Below are positions 4,549-8,274 of a stretch of DNA of 8,274 nt, one piece after another. The stretch lies in the NCBI GenBank assembly GCA_902496375.1, contig CABVAS010000059.1, forward strand, positions 1-8,274, read 5' to 3'. The stretch comes from an uncultured Collinsella sp. (GTDB taxonomy: Bacteria > Actinomycetota > Coriobacteriia > Coriobacteriales > Coriobacteriaceae). The position numbers and the translations under genes were made by a program. The stretch's first letter is position 1, and each line of letters begins with the position of its first letter. The notes beneath the pieces were generated by a model. That model was not told the DNA's origin and searched no databases. It was given only the letters and a program-made list of their open reading frames with translations.

Positions 4549-6876
4549 ATGGCGGATTCTCAGATCCATGTCGCGCTGGCGGGTAACCCCAACTGCGGCA
4601 AGACCACGCTTTTCAACCTGATCACCGGCGCCAACGGCTACGTTGGCAACTGGCCCGGCGTCACGGTTGAGAAAAAGGAAGCCAAGCTCCTAAGCGACAA
4701 GAACGTTACCATCACGGACCTCCCTGGCATCTACTCGCTTTCCCCCTACAGCCCCGAGGAGCAATGCTCGCGCGATTACCTCATGAGCGGCGAGCCCGAT
4801 GTTGTCGTCCAAGTCGTCGATGCCACCAACCTCGAGCGTAACCTGTACCTGGCGCTTCAGGTTATCGAGACCGGCCTGCCCGTGGTTGTTGCCCTCAACA
4901 TGGCCGACTTGGTCGAGAAGAACGGCGACAAGATCGACACGGACAAGCTCTCCAAGAAGCTCGGCTGCCCGGTCATGATGATCTCGGCTCTTAAGAACAA
5001 GGGTATCAAGGAGCTGTTCGAGCAGGTCAAGAAGTCTGCTGCTTCCAAGGGCCAGGTGCCGGAGCACAAGTTCGATTCCTCCATCGAGGACGTTCTTGAC
5101 CACATCGAAAACAATCTGCCTGCGAGCGTTCCCGCTAACAAGCGCCGCTATTACGCCGTCAAACTGTTCGAGCGTGATGCGGACGCCTGCAAGCTCATCA
5201 ACCTCACCAAGGAGAAGGCCGCTCGCGTCGAAGAGCTGGTCGCTCAGTGCGAGCAGGACTGCGACGATGACGCCGAGTCCATCATCACCGGTGAGCGCTA
5301 CGGCGTGATCGCACACATCATCGACGAGTGCCTCACCAAGGCCCCGGCCAAGATGAGCACCTCCGAGAAGATCGACCGTGTGGTTACCAACCGTATCCTG
5401 GGCCTGCCGATCTTTGTGGTCATCATGTTCTGCGTGTACTACATCGCCGTTTCCACCTTGGGCGGCACGGTGACCGACTTCACCAACGACCAGCTCTTCG
5501 GCACCGACGGCTGGTATGTGCTCGGCCAGGGCCGCGATGCTTACGATGAGGCTGTCGAGGCCGCGGGTGACGACGCCGACTCGGTCGACCCGGCACAGTA
5601 CGGCCCCTATGTCCCGGGTATCACCACCATGGTGCACGACGCCCTCGTGGCGGGTGGCACCGAGGACGGTGGCCTGGTCGATTCGCTGGTCTGCGACGGT
5701 ATCGTTGGCGGCCTGGGCGCCATCTTCGGCTTTGTGCCGCAGATGTTCCTGCTGTTCGTGATGCTGTCCTTCCTGGAGGACTGCGGCTACATGGCCCGCG
5801 TCGCCTTTATCATGGACCGCGTGTTCCGCCGCTTTGGCCTGTCCGGTAAGTCGTTCATCCCCATGCTCGTGTCCTCGGGCTGCGGCGTCCCCGGCGTCAT
5901 GGCCACCAAGACCATCGAGAACGAGAAGGACCGCCGCATGACGGTCATGACCACCACGTTCATCCCCTGCGGCGCCAAGCTGCCGATCATCGCCCTGCTC
6001 ATGGGCTCCATCATTGGCGATTCTTCCACCACGGCCGCGTGGATCAGCCCGCTCTTCTACTTCCTGGGCGTCTTTGCCGTCATCGCCTCGGGCCTCATGC
6101 TCAAGAAGACCAAGCTCTTTGCCGGTCGCCCGACGCCGTTCGTTATGGAGCTTCCTGCCTACCACTTCCCGGCGATCCGCTCTTGGGCGCTGCACGTGTG
6201 GGATCGCTGCTGGGCCTTTATCAAGAAGGCCGGCACGGTCATCTTCGCGTCCACCGTCGTGGTTTGGTTCCTCTCCAACTTTGGTAGCTATAACGGTTCC
6301 TTTGGCTTCCTGCCTGCGATGGACGGCATCCCCGAGGAGTTCACGGACTTCTCTGTGCTCGCCATGCTGGGCAACCTGGTTGCCTGGATCTTCGCCCCGC
6401 TCGGCTTTAGCACCTGGCAGGCAACCGCGCTGACCGTCTCTGGCCTTGTCGCCAAGGAGAACGTCGTCGCCACCGCCGGCTCGCTGCTGTCCGTCGCCGA
6501 CGCGGGCGAGACCGACCCGAGCCTGTGGACCGCGTTCGCCGGCATGTTCCCGACTATGGGCGCCTGCGTTGCCTTCGGCGCCTTCAACCTGCTGTGCGCT
6601 CCGTGCTTTGCCGCCATTGGCACCATCCGCAACCAGATGGATTCCGGCAAGTGGACCGCGATTGCCCTCGGCTACGAGTGCGCCTTCGCTTGGGTGATCG
6701 GCCTGTTCATCAACCAGTTCTATAACCTGCTTGTCCTTGGGCAGTTTGGCTTCTGGACGGTTGTGGCTATCGTGCTGCTGGTCGCGATGCTCTTCCAGAT
6801 TTTCCGTCCTATGCCCAAGCACGCTTGGACCGACGAGGACGAGACCAACACTGCTTCCGCTGCAGTTTCCGCCTAA
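4549..6876 (+). CDS. feoB: FeoB, GTP-dependent ferrous iron permease
   Basis: The 775-residue protein takes up Fe2+ across the cytoplasmic membrane. Its N-terminal G domain is complete: GNPNCGKT (residues 12-19), VGNWPGVT with the switch Thr39, DLPG (57-60), NMAD (117-120) and SAL (146-148). A helical spacer follows to about residue 280. The first membrane helix is near 285-305, then comes a long non-membrane loop (about 311-355, rich in Asp and Glu). The two Gate/Nucleoside-recognition halves follow: LEDCGYMARVAF, SSGCGVPGVMATKT (Cys445), FIPCGAKLPI (Cys474), AGTVIFAS, LVAKENVVAT and LCAPCFAAIGTIRNQM (Cys683, Cys686). All expected key residues are present, so the transporter should be functional. 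The AAGGA at 4540-4544 supports ATG 4549. Two feoA genes precede it and a strong terminator follows. Length is normal for FeoB without a fused FeoA domain. Confidence 0.97.
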   Translation: MADSQIHVALAGNPNCGKTTLFNLITGANGYVGNWPGVTVEKKEAKLLSDKNVTITDLPGIYSLSPYSPEEQCSRDYLMSGEPDVVVQVVDATNLERNLYLALQVIETGLPVVVALNMADLVEKNGDKIDTDKLSKKLGCPVMMISALKNKGIKELFEQVKKSAASKGQVPEHKFDSSIEDVLDHIENNLPASVPANKRRYYAVKLFERDADACKLINLTKEKAARVEELVAQCEQDCDDDAESIITGERYGVIAHIIDECLTKAPAKMSTSEKIDRVVTNRILGLPIFVVIMFCVYYIAVSTLGGTVTDFTNDQLFGTDGWYVLGQGRDAYDEAVEAAGDDADSVDPAQYGPYVPGITTMVHDALVAGGTEDGGLVDSLVCDGIVGGLGAIFGFVPQMFLLFVMLSFLEDCGYMARVAFIMDRVFRRFGLSGKSFIPMLVSSGCGVPGVMATKTIENEKDRRMTVMTTTFIPCGAKLPIIALLMGSIIGDSSTTAAWISPLFYFLGVFAVIASGLMLKKTKLFAGRPTPFVMELPAYHFPAIRSWALHVWDRCWAFIKKAGTVIFASTVVVWFLSNFGSYNGSFGFLPAMDGIPEEFTDFSVLAMLGNLVAWIFAPLGFSTWQATALTVSGLVAKENVVATAGSLLSVADAGETDPSLWTAFAGMFPTMGACVAFGAFNLLCAPCFAAIGTIRNQMDSGKWTAIALGYECAFAWVIGLFINQFYNLLVLGQFGFWTVVAIVLLVAMLFQIFRPMPKHAWTDEDETNTASAAVSA

Positions 6877-6905
6877 GTCCGAATAAGGATCAACCCCTTT
6901 CCACG

Positions 6906-6938
6906 AGCCCGGGTGTCTCAGTGACACTCGGGCTTTTT
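6906..6938 (+). terminator. Intrinsic terminator after feoB
   Basis: AGCCCGGGTGTC (6906-6917) pairs with GACACTCGGGCT (6923-6934), 12 pairs with one G-T, around the 5-base loop TCAGT and is followed by TTTTT. It lies 29 bases after the feoB stop and separates feoB from the downstream Cys-rich gene. Confidence 0.92.
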
Positions 6939-6949
6939 GACGCAATGGG

Positions 6950-7023
6950 GGGACAGATTGCTTTGCTCCAGAAGTAAGATGTGGCGTTTCCGCAGATAAA
7001 ACTGACCAAATTAAACCTGTCCC
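6950..7023. repeat. 74-bp segment bounded by a short GGGACAG inverted repeat
   Basis: GGGACAGATT (6950-6959) and AACCTGTCCC (7014-7023) are inverted copies with one difference. The AT-rich interior has no coding potential. The ends resemble the borders of small non-coding repeats I associate with REP-type or IS-derived miniature elements, but no transposase is present. The adjoining CTATTC makes a 10-base match, in inverted form, to GAATAGGGAC at 3808-3817 on the other side of the feo genes. It sits in the 142-base gap between the feoB terminator region and the Cys-rich gene, where no clear promoter was found. Confidence 0.35.
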
Positions 7024-7081
7024 TATTCGGTAGGTGGAGAATGGAGTAAAGTAAGTGATGGTTAACTAGAGGAGGCTTGCT

Positions 7082-7282
7082 ATGGCACCTATCGATATTG
7101 TTGTACTGGCTGTTATCGGTATTGCGTTTGTCGCGGTATGCGTGCGCATCTACCGCAAGGGCACCTGCGCTGACTGCGCTCAGGGTGGCGTTTGCACGGG
7201 GCATTGCTCCAACAAAAAGACGTGCGCCGCACTTAAGGGCGTGGACAAAATCGCCGAAGACTTGGGCCGCGGTATCAAATAA
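7082..7282 (+). CDS. FeoB-associated Cys-rich membrane protein
   Basis: The 66-residue product has one N-terminal membrane helix (about residues 4-22, IDIVVLAVIGIAFVAVCV), a short basic stretch, and a Cys-rich tail with Cys at 29, 32, 38, 42 and 48 plus Cys20 in the helix. This is the layout of the FeoB-associated Cys-rich membrane proteins that follow feoB in many Firmicutes and Actinobacteria; a support role for FeoB or Fe2+/Fe-S handling is inferred, and the biochemical function is not settled. AGGAGG (7070-7075) lies 6 bases before the ATG. The feoB terminator lies upstream, so it probably has its own promoter or depends on read-through. TGGTTAACT (7059-7067) matches the inverted repeat upstream of feoA. 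A longer overlapping frame from 7077 encodes nothing recognisable and is a shadow. Confidence 0.85.
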   Translation: MAPIDIVVLAVIGIAFVAVCVRIYRKGTCADCAQGGVCTGHCSNKKTCAALKGVDKIAEDLGRGIK

Positions 7283-7295
7283 GGTCCGGACATCC

Positions 7296-7332
7296 AAGCG
7301 CTCCGCGGGCATCCGTTCGCGGGGCGCTTTGT
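7296..7332 (+). terminator. Intrinsic terminator after the Cys-rich gene
   Basis: AAGCGCTCCGCG (7296-7307) pairs with CGCGGGGCGCTT (7318-7329), 12 pairs with one G-T, around a 10-base loop. The T-run is short (TTT, then GTGCATTT), so termination may be incomplete, but the very stable stem and its position 13 bases after the stop support the call. Confidence 0.75.
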
Positions 7333-7426
7333 GCATTTGAGGGAGAGCACGGCGAGTCGAAGAGTATTTTTGGGGTATCGTTAACTGGACTATTAATTGG
7401 CAACTTATCTATAACGGAGTAACCGC

Positions 7427-8274
7427 ATGAGCGCTCGCGTAACCATGAAGGACATAGCCGCCGAGCTTGGCGTTTCCATCAATACCGTGCACAAGGCTCT
7501 GACGGGAAAGGCCGGCGTGAGCGAATCCGTGCGCGCCAAGGTGAACGCTAAGGCCGAGGCCATGGGCTATCACCGCAACACAAGTGCCTCAAGCCTGCGC
7601 CGCAAGGATATCAATCTGGTGTTTTGCCTGCCCCGCGCATCGCGCGAGGGAGCGTACTTTTTCCGTTACCTGTGGGAAGGCTGCAATCGCTTTGAACAGG
7701 AGGTCATCGACCGGGGCATTACGGTTGAGCGCGTTGAATTTGGCGTGGGCGGCTACGCTGATGCACTCGAGCAAATCGACGAGCGTCTGCAGGTGGGCGA
7801 GAAGATTGATGGCTTGCTCGCCTATGCGCCGGGCGACGATCGTGCGACTGAGCTTTTGGGGCAGATCGCCGAGGCGGGCGTGACGATTGAGCTTGTCGAC
7901 GGCGACCGTCCGCATTTGAATCGTTTGGGTGCGAGCTTGGCCGATTATTCGACGGCAGGCAGCCTTATGGCCGAGCAGGCGGCAAACCTGGTCCATGCTT
8001 CTGGGGCCGACGCCCGCGTGCTCCTTTTGACAGGCGACCCATATACCGATTCGCACTATCTAACCGCCCGCGCCTTCCACAATTACCTGCGCGAACGTGA
8101 TATTCCATGGCAGGTTGAGGATCTTGCAGGTGCCCATGCGCAAGTCAAACAACTCGAGCATGAGCTCGAAAAGCGCTTGAGTGCGCCGGACGCCCCTGAA
8201 CTTATCTGTAGCGTTTTTGCCGTTGGTTCCGAAGTGGTTGCCGACGCGCTCGTCTCGACCGGCAAGGCCGGTCA
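7427..8274 (+). CDS. LacI-family transcriptional regulator (3' end outside window)
   Basis: The frame runs from ATG 7427 to the end of the window without a stop, giving the first 282 residues of a protein usually about 330-350 long. The N-terminal helix-turn-helix is VTMKDIAAELGVSINTVHKAL (residues 5-25), followed by TGKAGVSESVRAKVNAKAEAMGY and the hinge region NTSASSLRRK with the minor-groove Leu57. From residue 60 a periplasmic-binding-protein-like sugar sensor domain starts: INLVFCLP, IDGLLAYAP, GVTIELVDGDRP, ARVLLLTGDPYTDSHYLTARAF. His22 stands where many LacI proteins have Ser in the recognition helix. GGAG at 7416-7419 is the ribosome binding site. The protein is expected to bind an operator and release it upon a sugar-type ligand; neither ligand nor target can be inferred, as the neighbours downstream are unseen. 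TATAAC (7410-7415) is a possible but unsupported -10 box. Confidence 0.92.
   Translation, partial: MSARVTMKDIAAELGVSINTVHKALTGKAGVSESVRAKVNAKAEAMGYHRNTSASSLRRKDINLVFCLPRASREGAYFFRYLWEGCNRFEQEVIDRGITVERVEFGVGGYADALEQIDERLQVGEKIDGLLAYAPGDDRATELLGQIAEAGVTIELVDGDRPHLNRLGASLADYSTAGSLMAEQAANLVHASGADARVLLLTGDPYTDSHYLTARAFHNYLRERDIPWQVEDLAGAHAQVKQLEHELEKRLSAPDAPELICSVFAVGSEVVADALVSTGKAG

Noticed and set aside
4690..6945. A 751-codon open frame on the minus strand opposite feoB
   Set aside because: It lies antisense to an unmistakable full-length FeoB, its translation is low-complexity and rich in Gly, Asp, His and Arg with no recognisable domain, and such frames are expected from codon bias in GC-rich DNA.
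7589..8056. A 155-codon minus-strand frame and an overlapping plus-strand frame in the LacI-type gene
   Set aside because: The LacI-family reading frame starting at 7427 covers the same DNA, with a clear helix-turn-helix and sensor domain; the others are shadows.

Overview
The window looks like chromosomal DNA of a high-GC anaerobic gut bacterium, most likely a Collinsella-like member of the Coriobacteriia. This is an inference from GC-rich coding DNA with AT-rich gaps, strong AGGAGG-type ribosome binding sites, many intrinsic terminators, and the gene mix (an ebgA-ebgC pair, a feoA-feoA-feoB cluster with the small Cys-rich Feo protein, and a LacI-family regulator). No rRNA, tRNA, CRISPR array or complete transposase gene is visible. 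All genes lie on the + strand.

Layout. Positions 1-1446 hold the 3' end of an EbgA-type beta-galactosidase and its small partner subunit EbgC, 3 bases apart. A 153-base gap that can fold into hairpins follows, then an APC-superfamily amino acid permease of the YjeM/GadC type (1600-3063) and a strong terminator. Positions 3064-3484 have no gene: they contain that terminator, a 222-bp AT-rich element with 32-bp terminal inverted repeats (3167-3388), and a possible -10 box for the next gene. That gene (3485-3733) is a monocistronic HPr-family phosphocarrier with the usual His15 but Asp at the regulatory position 46. It ends in its own terminator.

Positions 3826-7282 form a ferrous iron uptake locus: a perfect 15-bp inverted repeat, two feoA genes, a leader with two inverted repeats (one resembling a DtxR/IdeR box), a full-length FeoB, a terminator, a 74-bp miniature inverted-repeat segment, and a small Cys-rich FeoB-associated membrane protein with its own terminator. 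FeoB is the GTP-binding Fe2+ permease, the FeoA proteins are small cytoplasmic SH3-like partners, and the Cys-rich protein probably supports FeoB. The window closes inside a LacI-family regulator that starts at 7427 and is open to the last base; its target cannot be told from here.

Most of the window is ordinary metabolism and transport. The points that deserve a second look are the natural Asp46 HPr, the 222-bp inverted-repeat element, and the repeated GTTA-type inverted repeats in the feo locus.
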